The translations under genes and the position numbers were made by a program. From Gautieria morchelliformis (taxonomy: Eukaryota > Basidiomycota > Agaricomycetes > Gomphales > Gomphaceae), in assembly GCA_015179125.1 (NCBI GenBank), contig WHVA01000155.1, forward strand, positions 1-64,000: a stretch of 64,000 bases of DNA, in the 5' to 3' direction. Under the pieces are notes generated by a model. It was not told the DNA's origin, did no database searches, and was given only the letters and a program-made list of their open reading frames with translations. Below are positions 32,862 through 44,661 of the stretch, piece after piece (position 1 is the stretch's first letter; every line of letters begins with the position of its first letter).

Positions 32862-34634
32862 ATGGACCCAAACGAGCTCATTGATGCCCAGTTTGAAAAG
32901 GCTGTCTCAATTGTTCAAAGCCTACCAAAGACAGGTCCCATTCAGACTGGGTATGAAGAGAAGCTTGCCATGTATAGGTATGTCTATGAAGAATTTCCAA
33001 ATACCAAGTTGTTGAGGTCAATCTTTGTAAACCAAGTCTGTATAAACAAGGTGTGTAGTTTCTTCCCTTACCCTGTCCAGCCGTCCAGAGCTTGTTCTAG
33101 CAACCGTTGGAAATGTAAAAGCGCCCCGACCTGGGCTTTGGGATATGCTGGGTAGAGCAAAGTGGTCAGTTGAATAATGGATAACAGACCAGCTCGTAAA
33201 TGCCCTTGTTTAACGCAGGGACGCATGGGCGAAGCACAAGGATGTGGCGCCCAACGAGGCAAAATGGCAATATGTCGAGACATTGCTCAAAGTGCGGAAA
33301 TGGTGTGAAAGAAACGTTGTTCGAAACTCATGATTATTCTAGGTCTTACGCAAGTATTCTGATAAAACTGTTGCCCGAGATTTAGTCCGGGAATTGGAAT
33401 CCTACGGAGACCTTGGTGGTTGGTGGCAATCTCGATTCATTCTTGAACCGGACTCGTTTAATTCTATCATATAGGCTCCTTCTCTCATCTGTCTTACAGG
33501 CAGACTTCTCCTTCGGGCTCCTCTGGCTCAGAATCAGCAGCCGCAGCCAACAGGGCTGCCGGCCGAACGCCTAAAGTAGATTATAACAATGCCTCAGAAG
33601 ATGATACAACCGACGACGATGCGGGAGACTTGGCAGCTGAAGGTGGAGAAATCTCCGAGGACGATCGTGACGAGCACCGGCCCCTCCCTGGTGCAGCATC
33701 CCAAGGAGAGCCAGGCTACCGCCCGCCCTCGTCACTTTCCTCCCACCGGTACCGTACACCTATGGCGGGGTCCACGTTCTCCCCAGCACCACCTATCGTG
33801 CCCGCAACACAGCCAATGCCTGGATTCACGACCCCATCCGCATTTGGTGGTTCTGCTTCCCCAGCAGCTGTTCCTTCGTCTGCCACAGCGTCAACATTCA
33901 TGATCGCCGGTTCCTATCCCCCATCTTCGGCATACCCCCCACACCTTGCACATACCCCTGTCAGTCCCCGTAATATTGACCCACGTTCTCAATTACACGC
34001 CCATAACATCATACCACAGCGTAGCTCAACCTACCCCACTGAGGCCTTCCTCCCTGGCCAAATAGATCTGCGGGCTCCGGTCGAGAGAGCTGTTGAGCGC
34101 GTTCAGGCACACATTGCGGCCTTGACGGAACGTGTGGAAATGCTTGAAGCCATAACTGGACGTAGACAAATCCCCACCCTCTCTTCCAGTACACTCCTCC
34201 CGCTTGGCTCATCGCGCTCTTTCCTTGGGGGACCACTGGGCCCGGGGCGTATCTGGGACCCTTCGCAGATGGGTCTATGGTCGTTCGTGATCTCTCCACT
34301 GGCACGAATTGTTGAGTCTCTCCAAGTACTTACCCTTTTTATCGCCTACGTTCCTGTGGAAGACGAACATCACCACATTCGGGACCCACGTTATCGTTTT
34401 TCTGCGCGAGGGAGAAGGCTCTCAATATCAACACCGGTGCTTCTAGTTGTTCGGAGGTTGTTACTGGATGCCAGCTTCATTCTGACTGTATTTGGGATGG
34501 CTGGCTGGGTATGGAGGAAGACAGGACTGAGAAGGAGAGAAGTATATGCTGCCTTGGGCGTACTGTGGCGTGCGCTGTTAGGATCTGACGCCGCCCCACA
34601 CAGTGGAAAGAGGATGGTGGATAAAGGAGTTTGA
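32862..34634 (+). CDS. Membrane-anchored acyl-CoA-binding protein (ATG37-like)
   Basis: An acyl-CoA-binding domain of about 105 residues sits at the N-terminus: DAQFEKAVSIVQSLPKTGPI, YEEKLAMYSLYKQATVGNVK, RPGLWDMLGRAKWDAWAKHK, EAKWQYVETLLKVLRKYSDK. It binds long-chain acyl-CoA through conserved Tyr/Lys residues (YSLYKQ, WDAWAKHK). A long disordered Ser/Pro/Ala region follows, then a coiled coil (VERAVERVQAHIAALTERVE). A hydrophobic segment near the end (LLLDASFILTVFGMAGWVW) is followed by basic residues, a tail anchor. This layout matches peroxisomal ATG37-type proteins that assist pexophagy; location is inferred. Six exons; exon 2 (33037-33050) is only 14 nt and supplies SLYKQ. The 33.4-33.5 kb junction works with a GTGGCA donor. 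Confidence 0.82.
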
Positions 34635-34840
34635 TAGTTTACAGCATATGTAAGCCTGGCTTTAGCTGAATATTGACATCTGCTAGAGTACTGCACAGGC
34701 TCGGAAGGGTGGACACTCCATCATAAATTTCATTCTGCAAAGGGCCTCGATTGAGAGTTTTACGTTATGTTTTGGACACATGCTGTCGCCACCATTGGTA
34801 ACGTACTAGTATGAGCTCAACTATCGATATCACTTGTCAC

Positions 34841-36474
<1,634 letters not shown>

Positions 36475-36838
36475 GGAGATGGATGCAATGAGCAGAGATA
36501 CAGGGCAGTGTTATTTTGCGGTTGCTGACCGCTGTGGGAACTTCGCACCGAGTATACTTGGTCACGGGCTCGAGCTCGTCAACATTCCGCCTCTTCCATC
36601 GTAGCGCCACCGGTTCCTTCTGAGGACGGTATACCCAATCAGGTAATACTCAACTCTCCGCAGCCAACACGCTACTACTGTGTAAGTTGTCAGCTGGAGT
36701 GCCGCAGCTACTGCAGGCTAACTGTATCACAGTTCTAGCTTTATTTCAACAATTCATGGCGTTTCAAAACATCTACTATAAACGCGTTAGCCCCGATCCT
36801 TGGCCTTTGTCGATTTCATTCCACTAAGCGATTGATGG

Positions 36839-37378
36839 ATGCATCAGACGGCTGCAACTGCCAAAGCATGTTACATGTGCTATCGACCAACCACCACCGT
36901 CCTCGCTACCTTGAATACCACAGACTTCCTGTATACATGTGACGGTCATTTGACCGATCGAGGCTTTGCAACAGTCATAGAACCGCATGATGCAGCATCA
37001 GGGACTGAGGCTAAGAAGGTGGTGAGCGACGAAGAAATTCGTCGCGTCAAGGAGGAATGGGAGGAGCGACAAAAGCGGGCACAGGAAAAGGCAAAGGAAA
37101 AGGAAAAGGAAAAGACGAGTGACAAGGATGCGAACCTGGAAGGTGGAAAGGATGCAAATAAGGAATCCAAAAAGACGCCTACAGCTAAATCATCCCCGCC
37201 TCCTCCTTCACCTATACCTGTTCCTGGGTCGAGCGCGAAGCCGACACATCAACGTTACACTCTCCATCGGGATGTATGGTCAATGCGATTGGCTGAGCAC
37301 AGGAAGAAGCGGCAGACTAATGCGGTGAAAGAGGTTGCCCCTAGGTTACCTATGACACCAAGAGGTGGGGTATCGTGA
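36839..37378 (+). CDS. VFA1: VPS4-associated protein 1
   Basis: Vfa1 binds the AAA-ATPase Vps4 and tunes its activity in multivesicular-body sorting at endosomes. The 179-residue single-exon frame begins MHQTAATAKACYMCYRPTTT, the family's N-terminal CxxC module, followed by FLYTCDGHLTDRGFA with a second Cys/His pair that completes a putative zinc site. The middle is a highly charged helix rich in KEKEKEK. A proline-rich linker follows, then a C-terminal helix RDVWSMRLAEHRKKRQ, the place expected for the Vps4-binding MIT-interacting element. Its stop is 70 bp from the stop of the convergent MPO1-like gene. Confidence 0.82.
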   Translation: MHQTAATAKACYMCYRPTTTVLATLNTTDFLYTCDGHLTDRGFATVIEPHDAASGTEAKKVVSDEEIRRVKEEWEERQKRAQEKAKEKEKEKTSDKDANLEGGKDANKESKKTPTAKSSPPPPSPIPVPGSSAKPTHQRYTLHRDVWSMRLAEHRKKRQTNAVKEVAPRLPMTPRGGVS

Positions 37379-37448
37379 CTGTAGTTATATATATAGTGGA
37401 CATTATGTAGCGTGTTCGCAAAATAAGTACTGTATCAGCCCTAGACTT

Positions 37449-38262
37449 TTAAAGTGCCTTCCCTCGACGTATATCGCCCTGCTCCTTACGGAACTTGGCA
37501 AGCTCAACGCCCACACCGTTTGCGATCTCCCGACGAAACTGGGGGCGATAGCCAAGTGCAAAGAGGACTTCGAGATGGACAAAGAAAGGGGCCAGAACAA
37601 AGGCTATTGTGGCAATTGGGTTGGTATGCAAACAAGTTAAAAGAGAGGGTCGACGCACCGCCTAGTATGTTGTCCAGAAGGGCGGGGGCTCTCTTCTCTG
37701 CTAAACCATGACCTGCAAATTGTGCCACCCAACTCAGTGCCTGGAGCCACGCGGCGAGTTTCGTGCCGTACGCCGTGGCGGCTATGGGATCAGCGCTAAG
37801 CAGCATTGTGGAAAAAGCAGGTAAAAACAAGAGCTGAACAGCGTCGATTAAGGTGATGAGGCCCGGAGGGACTGCTGAATGTGGCAAGGAGACTCACTGC
37901 TGCGACAGGCTCAAGGACGAGGTAGTACGCGGCGTATGCTGCTGCGAGAGGGACTACCCATGACCAGTGAAAGGACAGGTAAGGAGTGAGAATGTATGTC
38001 TCTGAGGGGAAAAAACTGGGTGTCGGGAGGCCGGCGAGGAGAATCATGGCAGACCTGAGAGGTGAAACGTTAGAAGTGAAGAGAGGACTAGGAAGACAAC
38101 ATACCACATTATGACCGGGACAAAGCACATGTGGATCGCGATATTATACTTGTTCGAATGATATTGTCCATAGAAAATGAGCTAGGAAGCGTTGTCAAAG
38201 GCAGTTATAACGATGACGAAGTTAGAAGGCACCTGATGCTTGACGTCGAATACCCTGGACAT
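37449..38262 (-). CDS. MPO1: MPO1-like 2-hydroxy fatty acid dioxygenase (DUF962/YGL010w)
   Basis: An ER-type membrane protein of the family whose yeast member cleaves 2-hydroxy fatty acids during phytosphingosine breakdown. The first exon is MSRVFDVKHQ. The second reads FYGQYHSNKYNIAIHMCFVP, which holds the conserved YHxxxxNxxIH iron-type motif. The next are membrane segments (WSWVVPLAAAYAAYYLVL, LPAFSTMLLSADPIAAT). After them come WLQALSWVAQFAGHGLAEKR, containing the second histidine motif (Q-F-x-GH-x-x-x-E), and LAPFFVHLEVLFALGY. The stop is 37449-37451. Five exons, all with small GT..AG introns. ATG is at 38260-38262. Confidence 0.85.
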
Positions 38263-39405
38263 GGTGGTGACTGCTAAGGCTCTTTTGGATTAGGGACATC
38301 TATCCCCGACTTACCACCGCAGCCAAAAATTAGAGTAAGGTAGACGCCGTGGCGGTAGGCAACGTGTGTGTTCGCCGAGGCTGACGTAACAAACGTTACG
38401 ATCAGGGGTGGGAAACTAAGATATTAATCTGACCGTCAACATATTCATTTTGAGCTAAAAATGCATATAGGTCATGCATAATTTCTGGGACCAAGCATAT
38501 AATCTGATAAGAAATCCAAGGATGCCATGTGGTCACGTGGACCCTGGGCTACGCCGGACCATGCATGATGCCATTAACTATCCCATATGCGGTTGGCTGT
38601 GTTTTTCCCGCGTGACCAGGCGACAGACGAAAGCTTGACAGAAAGAACAACGGTTGGCCTTACTTGTACAGAGAGACATGAGGCATGTCGCTCTGCGGGC
38701 GCGGGCTGCCCTGAGGCTGTCAGCCCGAGCTGGTGCCTAGCAACCGCGGGCTCACGAGAGAGGTACCTCGGTTAGGGGGATTTCAAGCCTTGTGGGTCCC
38801 TGATTCAAGATTGGGTTCTAGTACGGGACCAGCGATGACCCGGGATAGGTTTCTCATGCCGCAACGTCGTCTTCCAATACTCATCTCACCATATAATATA
38901 CACGCTTAGCCATGACAACCAATGGTACAGTAGTTAATGATTTTGCGCCGGGGGAGAACGGCGATTGGGGCGTCTCCTGGAAGGAATGATTCCAGTCCCA
39001 TCGTTCGTGAATGCACTGGCATGTGATCCGTATGGGAAAGGTTGACGAAGCTATGCTAAGTGGACTCGAAGTCGCCGGTACTCACAACGGCTCTCACTTG
39101 AGTCCACACCTTGATGAAGTGTGGAGGTTGCTAGTCCTTGGCAGAAATTCTGCCTATTCAGCCACTCAGAACGGATGGGGTAGTGTTCAAGTTCTGAGTT
39201 GAGGACTCACATCAAGTCTTGATGCAGATCATCCATAGAATAAATATCGACATGCTATGTCGGGTACTTGTACAACGAATTCCGCCGAGGGAAGGGTACC
39301 TGGTAAACGTAAAGCTACGTCTAGGATGTGCACGCCATCCGAAGGACATTGTCGTCCCCATCCATTGCTAAAGACCGGTAAGAACACGGCACGTATATTG
39401 GTTCG
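38263..39405. other. No recognisable gene
   Basis: About 1.1 kb between the MPO1-like and Gta3-type genes. Short conflicting frames only; no domain, no tRNA with a credible cloverleaf, and no repeat with ends was seen. Confidence 0.45.
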
Positions 39406-39906
39406 TCACGTTTTGGCTTGTGCCCGGTCGACGAGATAACACCCGTTTCTGGTTCGCTGGGCGTGCTCCAGCAACTCGCGTCCCGAAGGGAGCGCCTCAT
39501 CCGGGTCGACGACATCCTCAAGAGCAAGACCCTTAGCACTGGGCCAAACCCTCCCATCAGCCGGTCCCTCGCCCTCGCCCTCCATCGGTTCCTGTGGTGC
39601 CGTTCTGACGGCTTCCACTAGCCTCACTAGATCTTCCATCTCCCGCTTGACTTCTCGAAATTCACGAGTATCTGCTGCAGGGGGTACAAGGGCAGCGCTA
39701 TCGTACATCTTGAGCAGGGTCGAGTCTGAAAGAGTGGGAGACGAATACGAGTTGATGAGCGCGTGAACAGACCACGGCGGAGAGAGTGGCAGTCCAAGCT
39801 CATCTGTTGGGGAATGGCGTGGTGGCGTCTTGGAAGAGAAACGAATATTTAACAGTTGGCGCTGCGCAGGCTTCATGCTACGCCAAGCAAGAGTGCGAGC
39901 AAGCAT
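39406..39906 (-). CDS. gta3: Mitochondrial Glu-tRNA(Gln) amidotransferase subunit (Gta3/GatC-GatF type)
   Basis: A small subunit of the mitochondrial amidotransferase that converts Glu-tRNA(Gln) to Gln-tRNA(Gln). The 166-residue frame begins MLARTLAWRSMKPAQRQLLN, a basic targeting-like peptide. The diagnostic part follows: WSVHALINSYSSPTLSDSTL, KMYDSAALVPPAADTREF and MEDLVRLVEAVR, matching the helical fungal Gta3 domain (W-S-V-x-x-L, L-S-A-L-V-P-P, M-E-x-L-V-R-L-V-E). The acidic C-terminal half is variable. It is a single exon as read; an additional 3' exon cannot be excluded. Confidence 0.62.
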   Translation of the reverse strand: MLARTLAWRSMKPAQRQLLNIRFSSKTPPRHSPTDELGLPLSPPWSVHALINSYSSPTLSDSTLLKMYDSAALVPPAADTREFREVKREMEDLVRLVEAVRTAPQEPMEGEGEGPADGRVWPSAKGLALEDVVDPDEALPSGRELLEHAQRTRNGCYLVDRAQAKT

Positions 39907-39993
39907 TTTTGCATGGGCGCTTAGGTGGGTCCAAAACGAGTATCTGGTGCCACTTTGTCGCGTATTACGCCACTCCCCAAATGTTCTCGCTGC

Positions 39994-40165
39994 CTAGTCG
40001 GTCGACTTGATGGTACGGTACAGTTCTTCAAGACCGCGGACATCAACAGGACTTGTTACGACTGGGAGACTAGCGTTGGGCTTTCGTCGCGACCGCTGTG
40101 AGGCACAGTTACACGGACAATAGGCATCCTTGGGAGCGATACGTGGAGGAATACGGGACTTCTGG
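39994..40165 (-). CDS. Possible terminal exon of an unrecognised gene
   Basis: On the - strand an acceptor-like CTCCAG is followed by about 56 open codons (SRIPPRIAPKDAYCPCNCAS, then VDVRGLEELYRTIKSTD) and a stop at 39994-39996. A plausible upstream exon chain up to about 40600 could not be built, and no family was recognised. Confidence 0.2.
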
Positions 40166-40818
40166 AGATTTATCGCGCATCAACGTGGGCTATACCGCCA
40201 GTTCAGTCTCATCCAACGGTTGTATTTGATCCCTTGGATGGTTTGGCATTTGCGCACCCCCTTGAGGAATGAGGAGTGCTTGTTGATGCTGACCGAACTG
40301 CTCTCCCCAAACATTCGCCGAGAGTTGCGAATAAGGATATTGAACAGGCGCGGACTCAATGGAAGGGCAAGATGGCTAGTGTTGTTCACTGCGGGATGGT
40401 GGGGATTGAGTGGAAGTGACCAGAGGATCCTCACGCCATGATTATCGCAGTCCTCTTTCGTGCCCTTGATCGACTCAGCGTGGTACGTACCGGCGTTAGC
40501 AGTTATAAAAGCTCCGCGGATGATCTCATATTTTATGCTCAAATTCCCGTTGCTTGTCCAGGGAATTCGTGGACATCTCGAGACGGTTTCCCTTACCAAT
40601 CCGCAATTGTCAGAGTGCAGACAGCCACCACGGCGCCCTTATTTTAGAGAACAGTTTCCATATACTTATTACTACAATGTGTAGTACTTTGACGGGTTAT
40701 GAGAGGTAGTAGCATCATAATAGACCTGAATAAAACCGAATCACGTGACGCGAGAACACGTCACGGACGACAGAAACGAGAACGGTGTGCGTCCGAATAC
40801 CATCTTAGCGTTACCACT

Positions 40819-41706
40819 ATGGTTCGATCAACAACAATTGCACGTGCATCTGATGCACTTCCGCTGGCGGCCAGCGTAGACGATGAACAGGTGAGCACAC
40901 CAAATGTATGAATGTGCGCGGACCACCGACTAGCTCTTTAGACCGAGCAAGCGCTGCAAGAGCACAAGCAACAATCTAAACTCATATTCCGTCGTATTAC
41001 ACCCAATTCTGAACCACGATGCTCGATAGAAAGCGGATCTCATACACTCCAGTGAGTTTGGAGCGACAGCAATATTTTCTCAATGATGATCCCTTTCCTT
41101 CCTAGTTATCTAATAGTAGACAACGTTGTGTATCTTACCATAGCTGAAAAGTCGTATCCACGCAAACTGGCTTTTTCTTATCTCGATGAACTCTCGAAGG
41201 AATTCGCCAATTCGTACGGATCGAAAGTGGACGCTGTACGCAAGCCGTACGCTTTTGTTGGGTTTGGTACGCGGACCTGCTCGATCTACTTCAGTTCACA
41301 AACGCACGGTTAATGGATGATTTCAGATACATTCATGTCAAAAACTGCACGACTTTACCAAGATACACGAACGGCTACAGCCGCAGCCAATTCATCAGAA
41401 TCAAACTTGGACAGGCTGAATGGTGATCTGCAGGACGTGACGAGGATCATGACTAAAAATATGGAAGAGTTGTTGTGGCGTGGGGACTCTCTAGACAGTG
41501 CGTTTCCACTTATTTTCGTACTCGGCAATGCCGCTTACCTCTCCCTTCCAGAAATGTCCCACCTTTCCACATCGCTTCGCTCTGAATCTGAGAAGTATCG
41601 GAAAGCTGCACGGAATATCAACCTGCAGGCGATGCTCCGACAGTATGCACCATTAGGTGCTATTGTTTTCATTATTCTCGTATTATTGTATTGGAGATTC
41701 TTTTGA
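40819..41706 (+). CDS. SEC22: SNARE protein SEC22
   Basis: An R-SNARE that cycles between ER and Golgi. The longin domain starts MVRSTTIARASDALPLAASV. After the first intron it continues EQALQEHKQQSKLIFRRITP, then HYLIVDNVVYLTIAEKSYPR and LAFSYLDELSKEFANSYG. The SNARE motif is SSESNLDRLNGDLQDVTRIM, with the central arginine in LDRLN, up to NMEELLWRGDSLD. After a last intron come MSHLSTSLRSESEKYRKAAR and the C-terminal anchor APLGAIVFIILVLLYWRFF with stop 41704-41706. About five exons; length and order match fungal Sec22. No defect was seen. Confidence 0.92.
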
Positions 41707-41799
41707 AGATGGTTTGGGGACAATTGACATGAGCTCACTATGCATGTGTACAAATGCACTATACGACTGTGCTGCTGCGTTCTATAATATTTACCAATT

Positions 41800-42471
41800 T
41801 TACTTTCTCCATCCCAGAGTCACAGAATAACAACGAAAAGGCGATCGTCTCACGCATCTCCAGGTATTCTGTTTAGCATGGAATCGCTGGAATCCCTCCG
41901 AGCTATATAGCATCGATGCAGATACCGAGAGCGTCCAGCTTTTCCCACCATCAAAGGAGTAGATGTCCAGCGACCCATCGCCACACTGAGTGACTTGGTG
42001 GTGGACCATTTTTCAGTGATATTTAAATCCTGGCCCATTCGGGCGTATTTGCGAAGCATAAGGGTAACTCGAATGGTCCGGTCAACGGTCGGGGGACATA
42101 TCTGTACATATATATACGCCTGGTGTGCATATTTGAAGTCCATACGAAGGTAGGGGAGGTTGGTACGTTTTCCAAGCACAAGTAACTGGTTGAGCTGTCG
42201 GAAAAGACCAACATGCATGTAGTCAATTAACAGTAGAGAGCGCTGCGCAAGCGACCATGCTGGTATATAATGTGTCGATATCAAGATCATCGTACGGCTT
42301 TGGCTGTTTGCGCGGCTCGCCATCACCAAATTCCTCGATAATCATGTCCCCAGTACGCCGGAGAACAGCATGGAAACTCCTCGTTCGAATATTTGGTTGT
42401 GTGGTGCCATTCGGGTGAACACTCCTATACCTGATGTCCATCAAAAATCGGCAGAGGACGATCACGGACAA
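41800..42471 (-). other. Possible unrecognised or decayed gene
   Basis: Two - strand frames, 42471-42223 (containing TRSFHAVLRRTGDMIIEEF and PYDDLDIDTLYTSMV) and 42329-41850 (LIDYMHVGLFRQLNQLLVLG, DFKYAHQAYIYVQICPP), look more coding-like than their neighbours and could be joined by a short intron. No domain was recognised and the frame changes again near 42000. It may be a real small gene or a remnant. Confidence 0.25.
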
Positions 42472-43072
42472 GCTGAAACATCGTCAGGCTTTCAAGACAA
42501 AGACACATGTGTAGACAGATTAGAAGTACTGACGAAGTTTGGATGGGGCTAACAATATTCGGAAGAGTACTCTGCAGGTTGTCCTTTATCAGTCAGTACA
42601 AACGACCTGGCCGAGCAGTCAACTCACGCTTAAGATCTATCAGACAATCTAGGAGTGAGTAAAGTTTTGAGATAAACAAGGGACCATGCCAACGCACTAA
42701 TTTGGCTATAAGATTCGCCAGACCACAAGAGAATATAACACTATCATGAGCATATTATTTCAGCTCGCAAACTATTGATTCAATGATTGCATGTAACCAA
42801 CATGTAGCACATAAGGCCTATAATGTCCGGTCAGCCACTACATCTACTACCATCAGTGTGGCAGAGCTTACCCTGCTGTAGAAGGACACGAGTGAATGAC
42901 TTCTTCTGACTCCGTACCACCCAGAGTGTGTATTTGAGCATTACTGCTATGACCACTGTGTCAAATGCTAGGGAAAAGGATTCTTCGGCGATAGACACTA
43001 AAATCAAAGCATCTCAGCTTCAAGCCTGCTTGGGTTATTGTAGTATATTCTTACCTCTGTAAATATGCGTCA

Positions 43073-43904
43073 CTAGGCAATTACATACAATGCCACGAGC
43101 ACACACCTATTCAGAAACTGTTCGATAACGGAGTCGATGACACATGCATTGTGCGCGGCCACTAGCTGCGAAGTGATGATTGAATATACATCATACTTGT
43201 TCAAATGTACAATTGAACTGAAGTCACATACAATCTGAGCGATTACAGATCCCAGACTCAAACCCCAGAGTAAGACAAGTACTCCACGGTTTTGGCGGGA
43301 AATTGCGAAGGTCCGTCCCATCACCAGCACTGCAGAAAAATGCAGGTGGGCACTTCGAAATGAAAATCCAACACCTATCCTTACGTTGCAGACTAGCCAG
43401 ACTTAGCAGTGACTTAACATCGGAAAGGTGAACATAGTTTGAGCAGACATTCATTAACTTGAATGGATCTGGTCGGATACTAGTACGGGGGAATAGAAGG
43501 ACCTGTAGAAGTTTGTGAGTACAACCGCGACCGGGAGCAAGTTAGAGTAGCACCATCAATAGATTAATCACCATATATTCCAACAGCAGTATACCTATTG
43601 TAAGGTAGCGACCAACGACGTAGAGCAGTGCTATAGCCCTAAACTTCCGACTCCACACTTGCTCAATTTCTTGTGGTAGGGTGAGAAGAGTGTCATAGGC
43701 AAGGAGAGCTACAGCAGAATGCCAAGTGAATAACCGTGTCGAGGAACTGGATTACTCATACTCAGGGAAGCAGTGGTCACATAGCCCTGAGCAGAGCTGA
43801 TGTGGGTGAGGGGGAGGTCAATTTACGGTGGTAACAGATATATCAAGACAGCTTACCTGTTCAACAGGAATTGGTATAAAATACTAATCTCAGCCTGAGC
43901 CATC
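43073..43904 (-). CDS. DUF6533-family integral membrane protein (copy 1)
   Basis: A member of the Agaricomycete DUF6533 family of multi-helix membrane proteins with unknown role. Exon 1 (ATG 43902-43904) encodes MAQAEISILYQFLLNR and ends at a GTAAGC donor. It corresponds residue for residue in layout to exon 1 of the gene at 54366. The diagnostic exon reads HSAVALLAYDTLLTLPQEIE, VWSRKFRAIALLYVVGRYLT (43730-43580). The last part, LVMGRTFAISRQNRGVLVLL and WGLSLGSVIAQIVCDFSS, ends with a stop at 43073-43075. The C-terminus is shorter than expected for a seven-helix member, so the gene may be truncated. Middle exon borders are uncertain. Confidence 0.6.
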
Positions 43905-44147
43905 AAAGGTTCCTCCGATCAGAAGACTCCAGCAGCTAAGCACAAACAAAGATGTGATTGTGCGAAACATCCAACATTCAATATCCATGATCCTTTTATG
44001 CGACCACGCCACGGAAAGATCTTGTATAACACTTCGCAGTACCTCAACTGAGATATATATTTAGTGTCTTCAAGTGGAGCTCCTCATCTCAGCCTGCTCA
44101 GAGCGCTCATATATCATAGATGCAACAGCGGGAGAAGGTGGACGGTA

Positions 44148-44454
44148 TGATATTGATGGGTAATGAGATTCTAAGAAACTCAACCGTAAAATTGACGGTT
44201 CGTGAGTCACGCAGTCACGTATCCGTCACAGGCACGTTCACATGGTGACAGGATGACGTCAAGATCGACCGGCGAATCATCAGAACCCAATAGAAGAAAG
44301 GCGCTTGCTGACATCAACAGCGCCAGAGTCAGGAACCCGGAACGTATCAGCTCAGAGCAACCGCTGCGGCTTTATCCAAACCCTCCCTCCTGTTCCCACT
44401 ACGTCTAATCAGCGCTATTTTCCCTCGCGACAATTCCTAATCCTACCTTGAACC
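44148..44454 (+). repeat. Duplicated segment, left copy (5' end of a gag-like element)
   Basis: About 305 bp nearly identical to 48880-49216. It contains GATGGGTAATGAGATTCTA, GTTCGTGAGTCACGCAGTCAC and the coding-like RRKALADINSA. It stops exactly where the copia LTR begins, at CCTTGAACC. The copies differ by scattered substitutions and one region of about 30 bp around 44240/49000. Confidence 0.85.
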
Positions 44455-44625
44455 TGTTAGACGCAGTAGACAGATAGTTGGGATTTTTGAGCGATGTCTC
44501 GGAAATTCCTATATACATGATTTTGAGTCGGAGAAAAGAAATAGTAAGCTACCTTGAGTCATCGTGGTACACAATGGATACATGACTAAACTATATCGAG
44601 ACTTGAGCGACGGTTACATGTTACA
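44455..44625 (-). repeat. Copia 3' LTR
   Basis: 171 bp, identical to the LTR at 48704-48874 except for one base (ACACAATGG here, ACACTATGG there). In element orientation this is the downstream LTR, after the pol stop at 44662 and a short purine-containing spacer (GCTCGCGGGGTA). Confidence 0.9.
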
Positions 44626-44661
44626 TACCCCGCGAGCGAAAGGAAACAAAAGAAATATGGT

